Positions 1 to 8,400 are shown, counted from the stretch's first letter. The stretch: 64,000 bases of DNA from Paenibacillus daejeonensis DSM 15491 (GCF_000378385.1 NZ_KB899661.1:88168-152167); one strand, 5' to 3'. A program made the numbers and translations. Notes: generated from the letters alone by a model not told the origin.

Positions 1-1
1 A

Positions 2-553
2 CATAGGATGTCCAAGCTGATGCAGGAGCGTGTCGTCTACTTCAGTGAGGTGTATGAGCCCGAACGGCTGCTGCACCAGCTCCTGGATACCTCGCAGCAC
101 CCTGATGAATGGTCGGCGGAGGAGTTTGACTGCATCGGCAAACAACTGCTCATCCACAGGCAGCGCTGCCTGGAGCAGCAGCTCTCCTCGCGGGGCAGCC
201 CCCTCACTACCAAGCAGCGACAGGCCGTCAGACAGGTCATGCGCACGATCCAGGAAGAAGGGTGGCAGGGGCGGCCCTATGAAGAGCTTGCCGATCTGGT
301 TGGGCTGTCGCATGCCTATCTGGCCAAGCTATTCAAGGTGTACACGGGCCGGTCGATGAAGGAGTATATGACCGAGATGCGCCTGGAGCGGGCAAAGCAT
401 CTGCTCAGCGAGTCTTCGATGAACGTATCGCAGGTGGCCGATGCAATGGGCTATTCGTCAGTCTATTTATTCAGCAAGCAATTCAAGCGCTACACCGGCT
501 TGCCGCCGTCCGCCTTTCAGAGGCATCACGCCAAGGCTCGACCACATCGATAG
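2..553 (+). CDS. AraC-family DNA-binding regulator, C-terminal part
   Basis: The frame is open from the left edge of the window, so the visible 181 residues after the ATG at 8 are probably the C-terminal part of a longer protein. Residues about 80-172 form a double helix-turn-helix of the AraC/XylS type: a first helix-turn-helix (EELADLVGLSHAYLAKLFK) and a second one (VSQVADAMGYSSVYLFSKQFK), ending in the usual YTGLPPSAFQ signature. The segment before it lacks a receiver motif, so the missing front could be a receiver plus linker (YesN type) or a sensory domain. It would bind promoter DNA as a transcription activator. The PhyH-like gene follows after 123 bp on the same strand and may be a target, but nothing in the sequence proves it. 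Confidence 0.85.
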   Translation, partial: HRMSKLMQERVVYFSEVYEPERLLHQLLDTSQHPDEWSAEEFDCIGKQLLIHRQRCLEQQLSSRGSPLTTKQRQAVRQVMRTIQEEGWQGRPYEELADLVGLSHAYLAKLFKVYTGRSMKEYMTEMRLERAKHLLSESSMNVSQVADAMGYSSVYLFSKQFKRYTGLPPSAFQRHHAKARPHR

Positions 554-676
554 AGCTTCCCGACGTATTATCCGTTTGGGTATAAATAATTGCGCGTAAA
601 GGCCATGTCATCGTTGCATGGCAGGTGTTACTCTGGATCTAGATTCATTACCTTCTTATCTGGAGTGTGATACCGT

Positions 677-1546
677 ATGACAGCAGATGATAAGACCTTG
701 TATGCGTACAAGAACGAAGAAGAGCTGAGTCTGGCCAACCGGATCGCCACGGAGCTGTACCGGTATGACCAGATCGAGCAGAACCGGATCGCGAGCTTGG
801 CGGATGTAACCGAGGAGCATGTCAAGCAATTCTGGTCACAGGGCTATCTGGTCGTCGAGGAAGCGATCTCACCAGAAGAAGTCGAGCAAGCGCTGGATGC
901 CATTATGGACATTTTGTCAGGTGTCTCCACAGGCTCCAAGATTCAATTCGTCAAGCCGCGAAGCGAGCTCCATACGTTGGAAGAAGTCGAATATGCAGCG
1001 CGCAAAATCCACGGTTATCTCGAGCATGAGCTACGGCTGCGGGCCATCGCCCACCACCCCTCTGTCTTGCAGACGATGCGCAAGCTGTTCGGTGAGGAAG
1101 CCAAAGTGGCACAGGATCAGGCCATTCTGAAACCGCCTACAGGCGGCGCCGAGAAGCCATGGCACCAGGATATGGCCTATGGTCCGCTGGCTTATGACAA
1201 AGCGGTGATCGGCATGTGGTTTGCGCTGGACCCCGCTGAGCTCGACAACGGCTGCATGCATGTGATCCCTTATTCTCACCGCGAGGGCGGCTCGCCCCAC
1301 TATGCCGAGCGGGACTGGCAGCTGTGCGACCGGTCAGTTCTGGTCGAGCGCGACGTTGCCGTTCCGCTGAAGCCCGGCGGGGTGCTGATCTTCCACGGCC
1401 TGCTGCACCACGGCACGCCACCGAACTTCTCTACGAAGCGCCGCCGCTCTATCCAGCTCCACTATGCTCCGGAGTCAGCCAGCAAACTGACGCCAAAGGA
1501 GTATAAACGGATGTTCACGAGCGAGATGACCAACGCGGAATGCTGA
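677..1546 (+). CDS. Phytanoyl-CoA dioxygenase (PhyH) family protein
   Basis: This is a 289-residue protein of the Fe(II)/2-oxoglutarate oxygenase superfamily, PhyH branch. The iron site is visible as WHQD (His163, Asp165) and a distal His in HGLLHHGTPP (His244/245). An Arg cluster about ten residues later (KRRRSIQLHY) is the expected 2-oxoglutarate contact. These enzymes hydroxylate small molecules using O2 and 2-oxoglutarate; the substrate cannot be told from sequence. In Paenibacillus-like genomes such genes often lie beside AraC regulators and sugar or natural-product genes, and here an AraC protein lies just upstream. The ATG at 677 opens the longest frame, but no strong Shine-Dalgarno sequence precedes it. 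Family call is firm, substrate unknown. Confidence 0.88.
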   Translation: MTADDKTLYAYKNEEELSLANRIATELYRYDQIEQNRIASLADVTEEHVKQFWSQGYLVVEEAISPEEVEQALDAIMDILSGVSTGSKIQFVKPRSELHTLEEVEYAARKIHGYLEHELRLRAIAHHPSVLQTMRKLFGEEAKVAQDQAILKPPTGGAEKPWHQDMAYGPLAYDKAVIGMWFALDPAELDNGCMHVIPYSHREGGSPHYAERDWQLCDRSVLVERDVAVPLKPGGVLIFHGLLHHGTPPNFSTKRRRSIQLHYAPESASKLTPKEYKRMFTSEMTNAEC

Positions 1547-1571
1547 AGCGATCACTTTATCTATCCAAAAA

Positions 1572-1615
1572 AACCTCCCCCATACGCTAGTCTTAGCTAG
1601 GTATAAGGGGAGGTT
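1572..1615 (-). terminator. Intrinsic terminator between convergent genes
   Basis: AACCTCCCC (1572-1580) pairs with GGGGAGGTT (1607-1615). Read on the minus strand the stem runs straight into seven T residues, so it suits the lipoprotein gene best. It may also stop the PhyH transcript from the other side. Confidence 0.8.
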
Positions 1616-1636
1616 GAGAAAGGTATGGCTAACGGT

Positions 1637-2347
1637 TCACATCTGACGCGGCGGGCTTTTGCGCTTGCGGAGCAAGAACAGTAGACCGACAATCGCCACA
1701 ACAATCAGTGCCCCGGCCGCCAGCACAATATTACGCAGATCAGGCACATAGACGGACAATTGAATCGGTGTGGGCCGGTCCAGTGGCAGCTGCCAGATTA
1801 GCGTATTTCCTATCACACGGTCAGCATTGTTATCGCCATATAGCTTGTATGGGAAGGTAACGCGAATATCCAGGTCGACCTGCCGGAGCAGCAGCTTGAC
1901 CATCGGAGCCGGGATCAGACTGCCTGCGAGCAGCGCCGCATCCGACACCTGACGGTCCAGATCCAACCGGCCTCGAATATCATAGGTTGTAAAGAGCAGC
2001 CGGTCCTTGGCCGTCACATTCAGCATCGGATCACGGCTGTCAGTAAGCCAAGATAGATCCTCGTTCATCGCTTCAATTGAAGCGTACTGCCGGGATAAAC
2101 GATAGACGGTAGAGGTTCCCTCCGATTCGGTCTCCAGGGCAAGTCCCCGTTCGGCAAGCGTCTCCTGCAGGCGCTCCAGCGCACGGTCGCCCAGCAGACC
2201 CTGGACGCGTTCACTGATGACCATCTCGGCTTGCAAGTCGATACTGCCATCCTTGTTAATGATGATATGCCCCGTCCCCTTGGCGCACCCCGCCGTGAAG
2301 ACCAGCAGCGTGATCAGGCACCCGATCATCAGCCATCTGGCTCTCAT
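1637..2347 (-). CDS. Membrane-anchored lipoprotein, DUF3153-like
   Basis: A 236-residue protein with a lipoprotein signal peptide: an N-terminal basic segment, a hydrophobic stretch and the lipobox FTAGC with the lipidated Cys at residue 21. The body (residues about 25-205) has a GHIIINKDGSIDLQ start, as in the DUF3153 family of Firmicute lipoproteins. It ends in a transmembrane helix (about 208-229) followed by RKRK, so it is held at the membrane at both ends. The function of the family is not established. Its ATG is preceded by AGAGGAGAGGGG. It starts 25 bp after the M15 peptidase gene, so the two are probably co-transcribed as an envelope pair. Confidence 0.72.
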   Translation of the reverse strand: MRARWLMIGCLITLLVFTAGCAKGTGHIIINKDGSIDLQAEMVISERVQGLLGDRALERLQETLAERGLALETESEGTSTVYRLSRQYASIEAMNEDLSWLTDSRDPMLNVTAKDRLLFTTYDIRGRLDLDRQVSDAALLAGSLIPAPMVKLLLRQVDLDIRVTFPYKLYGDNNADRVIGNTLIWQLPLDRPTPIQLSVYVPDLRNIVLAAGALIVVAIVGLLFLLRKRKSPPRQM

Positions 2348-2372
2348 CGATTCGCCCCTCTCCTCTTATCCC

Positions 2373-3053
2373 TTATTCCGGCGTATCCGGCGGCCGCTTG
2401 CCCCGCTTCAACTCAGCAATACTGTAGCCAAAATCCATTTGCAAATGCGGATAGTCCTTGAAGCCTTGCCAATCGCCGCCCCAAGTAAAGCCCAGCTCCT
2501 TGGCAATCGCTACCACTTCCATCCAATCGGATTGTCCGTTGCCGTTGCCATCGTATTCAAGATCCCACAGCACGCGGCCATCTGGTGTGCGCAGAGCGAA
2601 GTCAATGGCGAGACCATAATTATGATAGGAGCCGCCTCCTTGAACATTGGTGACGATCTGACCTTCCTCGCTTCGGCCCTGCCGGTACAGCGCATTCTGC
2701 TCCTCTTCGCTCCGATGCCCATCTGTGATCAAGATTTCAATCCCGATCTCTTCCGTACGGGCAATCAATTCCTGTTTCTTCTGCTCCACGACCGGATGCA
2801 GCCCTGTGACTGGAGGTGGCGGCTCAATGTTAATGATCTCCGGCAGCGGCCGCTCCAGCATTTGACTCTCATCGAGGTAGAGATAGATTAAGAGAATGGC
2901 CAGCATATAAAACAAAAACCGTCCAAACCGGCTCTTCTTGCGGCGCGGCGTCCGGGTCTGCGGCCGCCGCACCGGTTGTCGATGCCGGGCTGGAACGGTA
3001 GGTTGTCTCATCGACAGGTTAACAGTCTGGGTTGCATTCGTATAAGTGCTCAT
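2373..3053 (-). CDS. M15-family D-Ala-D-Ala carboxypeptidase or endopeptidase, membrane anchored
   Basis: The catalytic domain (C-terminal about 150 residues) shows the zinc motif of the VanY/CwlK family: GSYHNYGLAIDF with His and Asp ligands, and the later HLQMDFGY with the third His. Such enzymes trim peptidoglycan stem peptides outside the membrane. In front lie a basic Arg/Pro-rich tail and one transmembrane helix (FLFYMLAILLIYLYL), so it is a type II membrane protein. The start is uncertain. ATG at 3053 is given, but its only SD-like sequence (AGGGG) abuts the codon, and a TATAAT-like box lies just before it. An ATG at 3011 and a GTG at 3110 are alternatives. Forms an operon with the lipoprotein downstream. 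Confidence 0.85.
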   Translation of the reverse strand: MSTYTNATQTVNLSMRQPTVPARHRQPVRRPQTRTPRRKKSRFGRFLFYMLAILLIYLYLDESQMLERPLPEIINIEPPPPVTGLHPVVEQKKQELIARTEEIGIEILITDGHRSEEEQNALYRQGRSEEGQIVTNVQGGGSYHNYGLAIDFALRTPDGRVLWDLEYDGNGNGQSDWMEVVAIAKELGFTWGGDWQGFKDYPHLQMDFGYSIAELKRGKRPPDTPE

Positions 3054-3146
3054 ACCCCTATTATATAAAAATCTGCTCCCGGATGCACTGGCCCCGGGTC
3101 GGGGCAGCACCCCGATGCAGGTCGGAGTTGGCCTTAACTAACAGAA

Positions 3147-3719
3147 TCAGGCCTCGTCACCCTGGTAGTTCTCTACAATGACTTCCAGTTCGCCGGTTTC
3201 CGGATGGATGATCAAGCCGTGTACATTGACATCACGCGGCATCAGCGGGTGATTCCGAATCATTTTGGCACTGTGCAGCACGCCTTCTTCCGGACTCTTG
3301 AAGCCGCGCAGGAACTTGTCCAAGCGAATGCCCGAGTTCTCCAGCGTCTGTACAGCCAGCTCCGGGATACCACGTTCTGCGAACTTCGACATCAGCCCTT
3401 TGGTATCCAGGTTGGTCATGCCGCAGCCGTGGTGCCCGATCACAAGGATATCCTGAATGCCCATCTCATACACAGCAACAAGCAGGGATCGCATCGCACT
3501 GCCGAACGGCTGGGTCAGGATGGCGCCCGCATTTTTGATAATTTTGGCATCGCCGTTCTTCAGGTTGAGGGCTTTGGGTAGCAGTTCGAACAGACGGGTA
3601 TCCATACAAGTCAGAATTGCCATTTTCTTCTGCGGCAATTTATCACTTAGGTAGGCTTCGTATTGCTTATCATCGACAAAGGTGCGGTTAAACTCCATCA
3701 AATTTGTAATAAGGGACAT
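3147..3719 (-). CDS. Beta-class carbonic anhydrase
   Basis: This enzyme interconverts CO2 and bicarbonate in the cytoplasm. The 190-residue protein has the beta-class zinc ligands CMDTR (Cys38, with the Asp40/Arg42 dyad) and HHGC (His96, Cys99). It belongs to the shorter Firmicute branch (YvdA/YtiB-like). I use the ATG at 3719 because AAGGAGA lies 7-8 bases upstream; an in-frame ATG six codons earlier has no ribosome binding site. It stands alone between the M15 gene and the CDF transporter, on the same strand as both. Confidence 0.93.
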   Translation of the reverse strand: MSLITNLMEFNRTFVDDKQYEAYLSDKLPQKKMAILTCMDTRLFELLPKALNLKNGDAKIIKNAGAILTQPFGSAMRSLLVAVYEMGIQDILVIGHHGCGMTNLDTKGLMSKFAERGIPELAVQTLENSGIRLDKFLRGFKSPEEGVLHSAKMIRNHPLMPRDVNVHGLIIHPETGELEVIVENYQGDEA

Positions 3720-3769
3720 ACGCTTCTCTCCTTGCATGAATAGAATTTCTTAATAGTATACCATGCTCG

Positions 3770-4738
3770 TCAATTCCCGCCATCCGAACCCCACGTACGA
3801 ACGCCGTCGTCCTCGGTGAGACCCAGCGTCACATCCGAGAGATCCGGGTCGCCTAGCAGCTTGCTGCGCAGCCGTTGCTTGACCAGACCCGCATCTGCGA
3901 GCGTGAAGCCCTTGCGCAGCTCGATATAGGCTTCCACATGATACGTTCGTCCTTCCTGCACGATCCGTAGACGCGTCACATCCGCAACATCGGGATCGCT
4001 CACGATCAGACCGGCCACGCGGTCTTCGATATCCTTGGGGGCAGCAACGCCGATCAGACCGACCATGTTATCGTAGCCCACCTTGAAGGCCACGAACACC
4101 ATCAGACAGCCAATAAGAATTGTCGCGATGCCATCCAATATACGGATGTTCAGGAACTGGGTGCACACGATGGCCACCAGGGCAAAGAGTGCGCCCATCG
4201 TAGCTACAATATCTTCATAGAAAACCAGGCGCGTCGGCGGGGCGGCCCGGCCGGCATTGCGGAATGCCGCGGGAATGACAGCCAGTCCCTTGGCTTCGCT
4301 ACGCGACTCCTTGACGATTTCTTTCATCGCTTTGATCAGAATGGCCCCGTCGATAGCCACCGCAATGAGCAGGACAATGACATTTAACCAGAAATTACTA
4401 GCCTCTTCAGGATACTTGAGCAGCTTGTAGCCCTTCAGAATGGTCTCGTATGCCATAACGGTGACGACGATGACCGCTACCATACAGAACAGATTGATGA
4501 CCCGGCCAAAGCCGGTCGGGAACCGGCGCGTTGGAGCCTTCTCCGCCAGGACACTGCCGAAGAACACAAACGCTTGGTTGATGGCATCCGCAACGGAGTG
4601 CATGGCCGACGCGAACATCGTGCCGCTGCCGCTGACCGAAGCCGCGATCGCCTTGATAATGGCCAAGCCTGTATTGCCTAGTGAAGCCACTGCTGAAGAG
4701 GTATTGCCCTTCTTAATCAAAGCGATCCAATTTGCCAC
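3770..4738 (-). CDS. Cation diffusion facilitator (CDF) metal transporter
   Basis: An inner-membrane exporter of divalent metals (Zn, Mn, Co or Fe) driven by protons. There are about six hydrophobic helices followed by a cytoplasmic ferredoxin-like domain (last about 85 residues). Helix 2 carries HSVADAINQ, the H-x-x-x-D half of the metal site; helix 5 carries YEDIVATMG, with Glu-Asp in place of the usual His, as in the SLC30A9-like branch. The start is uncertain. A GTG at 4738 has GGGAG about ten bases upstream and yields VANWIALIKKG, a normal beginning for the family. A TTG at 4762 would add eight residues. Confidence 0.88.
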   Translation of the reverse strand: MANWIALIKKGNTSSAVASLGNTGLAIIKAIAASVSGSGTMFASAMHSVADAINQAFVFFGSVLAEKAPTRRFPTGFGRVINLFCMVAVIVVTVMAYETILKGYKLLKYPEEASNFWLNVIVLLIAVAIDGAILIKAMKEIVKESRSEAKGLAVIPAAFRNAGRAAPPTRLVFYEDIVATMGALFALVAIVCTQFLNIRILDGIATILIGCLMVFVAFKVGYDNMVGLIGVAAPKDIEDRVAGLIVSDPDVADVTRLRIVQEGRTYHVEAYIELRKGFTLADAGLVKQRLRSKLLGDPDLSDVTLGLTEDDGVRTWGSDGGN

Positions 4739-4831
4739 TCGAGGCACGCTCCCACGTATCAAATGAAAATCTTGCCTTTCCGTTTAAAACCCCGGCCGAG
4801 CATCACTGCCATCAACCGGGAAACCGCTATA

Positions 4832-6307
4832 TTAGTGCCCTGGCACCCGATGCGATGGCGCATCAACGATGACACGACGAATGAACAAGGCCATGATCAG
4901 ACCGCAGACCGTTACAGCCAGTGAGAACAACAACGCATGCTGCGTGCCAACCGTTGTCGCTTGCAGCACGGTTGCCGGATCGGTCGGGTCCGCGGCTCCT
5001 GCCAGCTGGCGGGCCACTCCGTTGGAGAGGATGCTGACAGCTACCGCTGTACCAATGGCGCCAGCTACCTGCTGCAGGGTGTTCATAACGGCTGTGCCAT
5101 CCGGGTAGAGCTCAGGCGGCAATTGATTGAGGCCGTTGGTCTGGGATGGCATCCACACCATCGAGATACCAACCATGATGCTGGAATGCAGCACGATGAT
5201 GAGCGCAATCGGCGTCTCGGGTGTAATCCCGGAGAGGAACCACATCGCTGCCGAGACAATAATCAGTCCCGGAATGACCAGCCCCCTCGGTCCGAAACGG
5301 TCGAACAGGCGGCCCATTACAGGCGAGAGCAAGCCGTTCATCAGACCGCCGGGCAGCAGCATCAGACCCGCGGACAGTGCCGAGAGCATCATCGCCCCTT
5401 GGAGATACAACGGCAGGATCAGCATCGACGAGAGGATGATCATCATACAGAACAAGACCATCATTAATCCCAGGACGAACATCGGATAGCGGAACACGCG
5501 CAGGTTAATCATCGGTTGAGCTGTCTTAAACTGTCGTAGGGAGAACAGCAGCAGCGCAATGAAACCAATGACCATTGATCCGATGACGAGCGGACTGCCC
5601 CAGCCCCCGCCACCTTCACCAGCACTGCTGAAGCCGAAGACGATCCCGCCGAAGCCGATGGACGAGAGCACGATCGACATGACGTCAATGCGCGGTTTGG
5701 TGATTGTCGTTACATTCTGCATGAAGCGCATGCCGAAGAGCAGGGCAATCAGCAGAAACGGCAGAGACAGCCAGAAAATCCAGTGCCAGTCGAGTTTTTC
5801 GATCAAGAGACCGGCTACTGTCGGGCCAATCGCTGGCGCGAACATGATGACTAGACCGATTACGCCCATCGCTGCTCCGCGCTTCTCGATAGGGAAGATA
5901 ATCAGAATGGTATTAAACATTAACGGCAGCAGCAGACCGGTTCCTGCCGCCTGCAGGACGCGGGCCACCATCAACACTGCAAAGCTGGGAGCCAGCGCGG
6001 CAATCAGTGTACCCACGATTGAGAATGCGAGGGAAGCCATGAACAGCTGCCTGGTCGTGAACCATTGCAGCAGAAGGCCGGATACAGGCACCAGAATGCC
6101 GAGCGTCAGCAGGTAGCCCGTGGTCAGCCACTGAGCTGTTGCTTTGGAAATATCGAAGACGGCAGTAAGCTCATGAATGGCGATGTTAAGCGCCGTTTCA
6201 CTGAACAAACCGATGAAACCACTGACCAGCAGCGAGATCATAATGGGCAGGACGCGGAGGTCCTTTTGCTGCGGGGTACTATAGCTGCCTTGCACAGCTG
6301 CTTCCAT
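4832..6307 (-). CDS. DHA2-family MFS multidrug efflux transporter (EmrB/QacA type)
   Basis: A 491-residue, very hydrophobic protein with about 14 predicted membrane helices, the usual size and number for the DHA2 drug:H+ antiporter family. Motif C-like segments (GPTVAGLL) and a motif A-like loop (GRLFDRFGPRG) are present. It would export toxic compounds across the membrane. The start is the ATG at 6307, with GGAGG ten bases upstream; a TTG three codons earlier is too close to that SD. The promoter region immediately upstream is unusually informative: a sigma-A promoter, an operator-like palindrome and a Crp/Fnr-type box. Confidence 0.92.
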   Translation of the reverse strand: MEAAVQGSYSTPQQKDLRVLPIMISLLVSGFIGLFSETALNIAIHELTAVFDISKATAQWLTTGYLLTLGILVPVSGLLLQWFTTRQLFMASLAFSIVGTLIAALAPSFAVLMVARVLQAAGTGLLLPLMFNTILIIFPIEKRGAAMGVIGLVIMFAPAIGPTVAGLLIEKLDWHWIFWLSLPFLLIALLFGMRFMQNVTTITKPRIDVMSIVLSSIGFGGIVFGFSSAGEGGGGWGSPLVIGSMVIGFIALLLFSLRQFKTAQPMINLRVFRYPMFVLGLMMVLFCMMIILSSMLILPLYLQGAMMLSALSAGLMLLPGGLMNGLLSPVMGRLFDRFGPRGLVIPGLIIVSAAMWFLSGITPETPIALIIVLHSSIMVGISMVWMPSQTNGLNQLPPELYPDGTAVMNTLQQVAGAIGTAVAVSILSNGVARQLAGAADPTDPATVLQATTVGTQHALLFSLAVTVCGLIMALFIRRVIVDAPSHRVPGH

Positions 6308-6363
6308 GAATAACAATCCTCCAGTAACTCTCTACTGCTTGTCAGGCAATATAGAAGCTTAAA

Positions 6364-6383
6364 TTGACTTGCAAAGAAGTCAA
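6364..6383 (-). promoter_or_regulatory. Operator-like palindrome at the MFS promoter
   Basis: TTGACTT-N6-AAGTCAA is a perfect 7-bp inverted repeat that begins at the -10 box of the exporter promoter. Its position fits a repressor of the MarR or TetR kind that blocks RNA polymerase. No such gene is next door. Confidence 0.6.
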
Positions 6384-6412
6384 GTATATGGTATGGAAGC
6401 GTTTAGTGTCAA
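6383..6412 (-). promoter_or_regulatory. Sigma-A promoter of the MFS exporter
   Basis: On the minus strand TTGACA (6407-6412) is followed after 18 bases by TATACT (6383-6388). This is the best vegetative promoter in this part of the window and points at the MFS gene 76 bases further on. Confidence 0.7.
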
Positions 6413-6428
6413 TGTGAAAAAGGTCACA
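6413..6428. promoter_or_regulatory. Crp/Fnr-type binding site
   Basis: TGTGA-N6-TCACA is an exact match to the Crp/Fnr family consensus palindrome. It lies directly upstream of the -35 box, centred about 44 bases before the expected transcription start, close to the class II activator position. Confidence 0.5.
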
Positions 6429-6600
6429 TCAGGCAGCTTATTTTGCCTCATAAGACACAAAAACCCTCATCCCACAATTTCAATGGAATGAAGGCTTGAA
6501 TTCTTTGATACAGCCGCACTCTGTCCGGCGTCGCTCCAGTCGTAGATCCTGACAAGATATTCTACCGTTCCCCCCGTGCCCAGCCGTGCTAGTTTAAAGA

Positions 6601-6771
6601 CAAAAGTGCAAGTAATAGCCCTCGATATTGGCGATACGACGAGGGTAAGGTCAAAAGTACAACTAATCCGTTCGTTTATGGTTAAATATGGATATTTTGG
6701 CGGTGTTAAATGTATTTTTGTCGTTGCGAGACGGAATATCACCGCTGATTGCAGATTTAACTGTATTTTTG
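6601..6771. repeat. Mirrored 2+2 repeat array, 51-bp spacing
   Basis: This fills most of the 6.43-6.82 kb gap. CAAAAGTGCAAGTAAT at 6601 recurs as CAAAAGTACAACTAAT at 6652 (51 bp). The opposite orientation follows as TGTATTTTTG at 6711 and 6762 (51 bp). The four copies are symmetric about position 6686. The open frames across it look like by-products of the repeats. Confidence 0.65.
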
Positions 6772-6822
6772 TCCTTACTGGCACTCAAGCTTCTTCCCCT
6801 GTCCTATCCTCAATAGAAAAAA

Positions 6823-6840
6823 CCCAGGTGTTTGCCTGGG
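6823..6840 (-). terminator. Intrinsic terminator of the VOC gene
   Basis: CCCAGG (6823-6828) pairs with CCTGGG (6835-6840). On the minus strand the stem is followed by six T residues, 46 bases after the VOC stop codon. Confidence 0.8.
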
Positions 6841-6885
6841 CTTCGTGCGATTTTATTATAAGTGCGTTTTCAAAACAACCTATAA

Positions 6886-7260
6886 TTAGCCAATACTATC
6901 ATTTTCGTAGAATGTAATCCGATTGCCGAACGGATCGAGAACCGTGACCTCGCGGCTGTCCCAAGGCGTGACCTCGATGCCCGGGCGCGAGAAGAGATAG
7001 TTTTTGCCCAGCAGCTCAGCATGCAGCCGCTCAATCCCCTGGACTTCAATCCGGATCGCTGCTCCAGGCGTACAATCGCCATAATGCTCGGTCAGATGAA
7101 TCGTGCACGTCTCCAGCGAAATCTGCATATACGTGGGCAGTCCTTCTGACGGTCCCTGATCCCAATCCAGCTTGAACCCCAGATAATCCAGATAGAACGA
7201 CTTGGCCTTCTCCACATCAAAAATCCGGAACAATGGTATGATTCCATGAAATACAGCCAT
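6886..7260 (-). CDS. VOC-superfamily protein (glyoxalase/bleomycin-resistance-like)
   Basis: A 124-residue single-domain protein with the two beta-alpha-beta-beta-beta modules of the vicinal-oxygen-chelate fold: IIPLFRIFDVEKAKSFYLDYLGF at the front and VTVLDPFGNRITFYE at the end. The final Glu is a typical metal ligand. Members close to this length bind small drugs such as bleomycin or act as isomerases; the ligand cannot be assigned here. The ATG at 7260 follows GAGGGTG at a good distance, whereas the upstream in-frame TTG and GTG do not. It is a single gene ended by a clear terminator. Confidence 0.85.
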   Translation of the reverse strand: MAVFHGIIPLFRIFDVEKAKSFYLDYLGFKLDWDQGPSEGLPTYMQISLETCTIHLTEHYGDCTPGAAIRIEVQGIERLHAELLGKNYLFSRPGIEVTPWDSREVTVLDPFGNRITFYENDSIG

Positions 7261-7333
7261 CACCAATCACCCTCTCATTTGATTATGCGTTGCCTTATGC
7301 GTTGTCTCTCGTGGTGGGGTTACGCCAGATGGG

Positions 7334-8251
7334 TCAGACCTGGTATTTCTCCTTGTAGACGCGATAAGTCTCGGTGACCAATTCGTCGCGGTACGCAGCG
7401 GGGCGCTCGGCGATGATCCGGTACAGCCGCATGAACCGGTCCTTGGGCAGACGATGCGCGTAGCGCATCAAGAGATGCGGGTAGAGCTTGACGTAACGGG
7501 AGCGCCGCACGGCAGCAGCGGCCACCAGCGCCAGTATATCCTCGCCACCCTCCATTCTGCGAAATTCCGACTCATAAACCATAACATAGCGGAACGTTTT
7601 TTCCTTGATCAGGTCGCGCTGCAGGCGGGCAATCTCACCAATATAAGCGGCCAGATCAACATTGAAATGGTCCATCAGCAGCGGCTCCAGCATCAGATCC
7701 ATATCCTTGCGCAGGATGAACGTCTGCAAGAGCAGCACCTGCTCCATCTTGATCGGGTCCGTCCGCATCAGATAACCGATCTCCCTGAGCATCTCATACG
7801 TCCGGGGCTTGTCGCCACTGCGGAACACTTCAATCGCATCCTCACGATCCTCCATCAATCCGTGAACGATCCGGTCTCCCTCCCGCTCCAGCATCTGGCC
7901 CAGACGGCGCAGCGTTTGCTGGGGTAGCATACGGAGCTGGACCCGCCAGAGCAGCACCAGGGCCAGAATGCCGCCACCGAGCGCCAAAGCCAACAGCGGC
8001 ACGTCTTCCCCAGCAAAGTAGACAGCGGCAACCCCCAGTACCAGCACCACCAACCGCTCGAACCACATCGACAGCTTGGCCCGGGATAAGGCTTCGTGCT
8101 CCAGTGGAATCAGCTTGTGCTTGTGGCATGACGGGCACTCCTTCTCCTGCAGCACCGTATAGGCTGCGCAGCCCCGGCAGCGGCGCAGCTTCTCATAGGC
8201 GTACTCCGGACGTTCAAACGGCTTCAATAACACCGGTTGTTTGGTTGTCAT
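7334..8251 (-). CDS. Zinc-ribbon membrane protein of unknown function, next to the tubulin-like/VWA cluster
   Basis: A 305-residue protein I do not recognise. Residues about 24-42 form a CxxC...CxxC zinc ribbon (CRGC and CPSC). Two membrane helices (about 64-84 and 86-104) follow, then about 200 residues of charged, mostly helical cytoplasmic sequence. The start codon overlaps the stop of a 50-residue membrane peptide (ATGA), so the two are translated together. The pair is divergent from the VWA/tubulin-like operon across a short shared promoter region, and zinc ribbons recur in the GTPase of that operon. I infer it belongs to the same system, perhaps as a membrane adaptor. Confidence 0.7.
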   Translation of the reverse strand: MTTKQPVLLKPFERPEYAYEKLRRCRGCAAYTVLQEKECPSCHKHKLIPLEHEALSRAKLSMWFERLVVLVLGVAAVYFAGEDVPLLALALGGGILALVLLWRVQLRMLPQQTLRRLGQMLEREGDRIVHGLMEDREDAIEVFRSGDKPRTYEMLREIGYLMRTDPIKMEQVLLLQTFILRKDMDLMLEPLLMDHFNVDLAAYIGEIARLQRDLIKEKTFRYVMVYESEFRRMEGGEDILALVAAAAVRRSRYVKLYPHLLMRYAHRLPKDRFMRLYRIIAERPAAYRDELVTETYRVYKEKYQV

Positions 8252-8400
8252 CGGGAATCACGCCTGGCCTGCTTCAGGATGGTGTACAACGTCTGCTCCA
8301 GTTCTCTCGGCTCAGGGGTGCGTTTGGCCCGGACGTAGTACAGCGCAATTCTTATACTAGCAAAAAGAAACACTATTCCAATACATACGTATGTAACCAT
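8248..8400 (-). CDS. Small membrane protein, 50 residues, translationally coupled
   Basis: An ATG at 8400 with GAGGTG eight bases upstream opens a frame for 50 residues. It starts MVTYVCIGIVFLFASIRIAL, one membrane helix, and continues with a basic, then amphipathic tail (YYVRAKRTPEPRELEQ, ending in ILKQARRDSR). Its TGA overlaps the ATG of the zinc-ribbon gene (ATGA), which strongly supports translation. It is a likely subunit or anchor for the zinc-ribbon protein. I know no family for it. Confidence 0.72.
   Translation of the reverse strand: MVTYVCIGIVFLFASIRIALYYVRAKRTPEPRELEQTLYTILKQARRDSR

Noticed and set aside
6467-6917. 105- and 113-residue genes on opposite strands
   Set aside because: Both are read from the mirrored repeat and a terminator, and neither has an SD.
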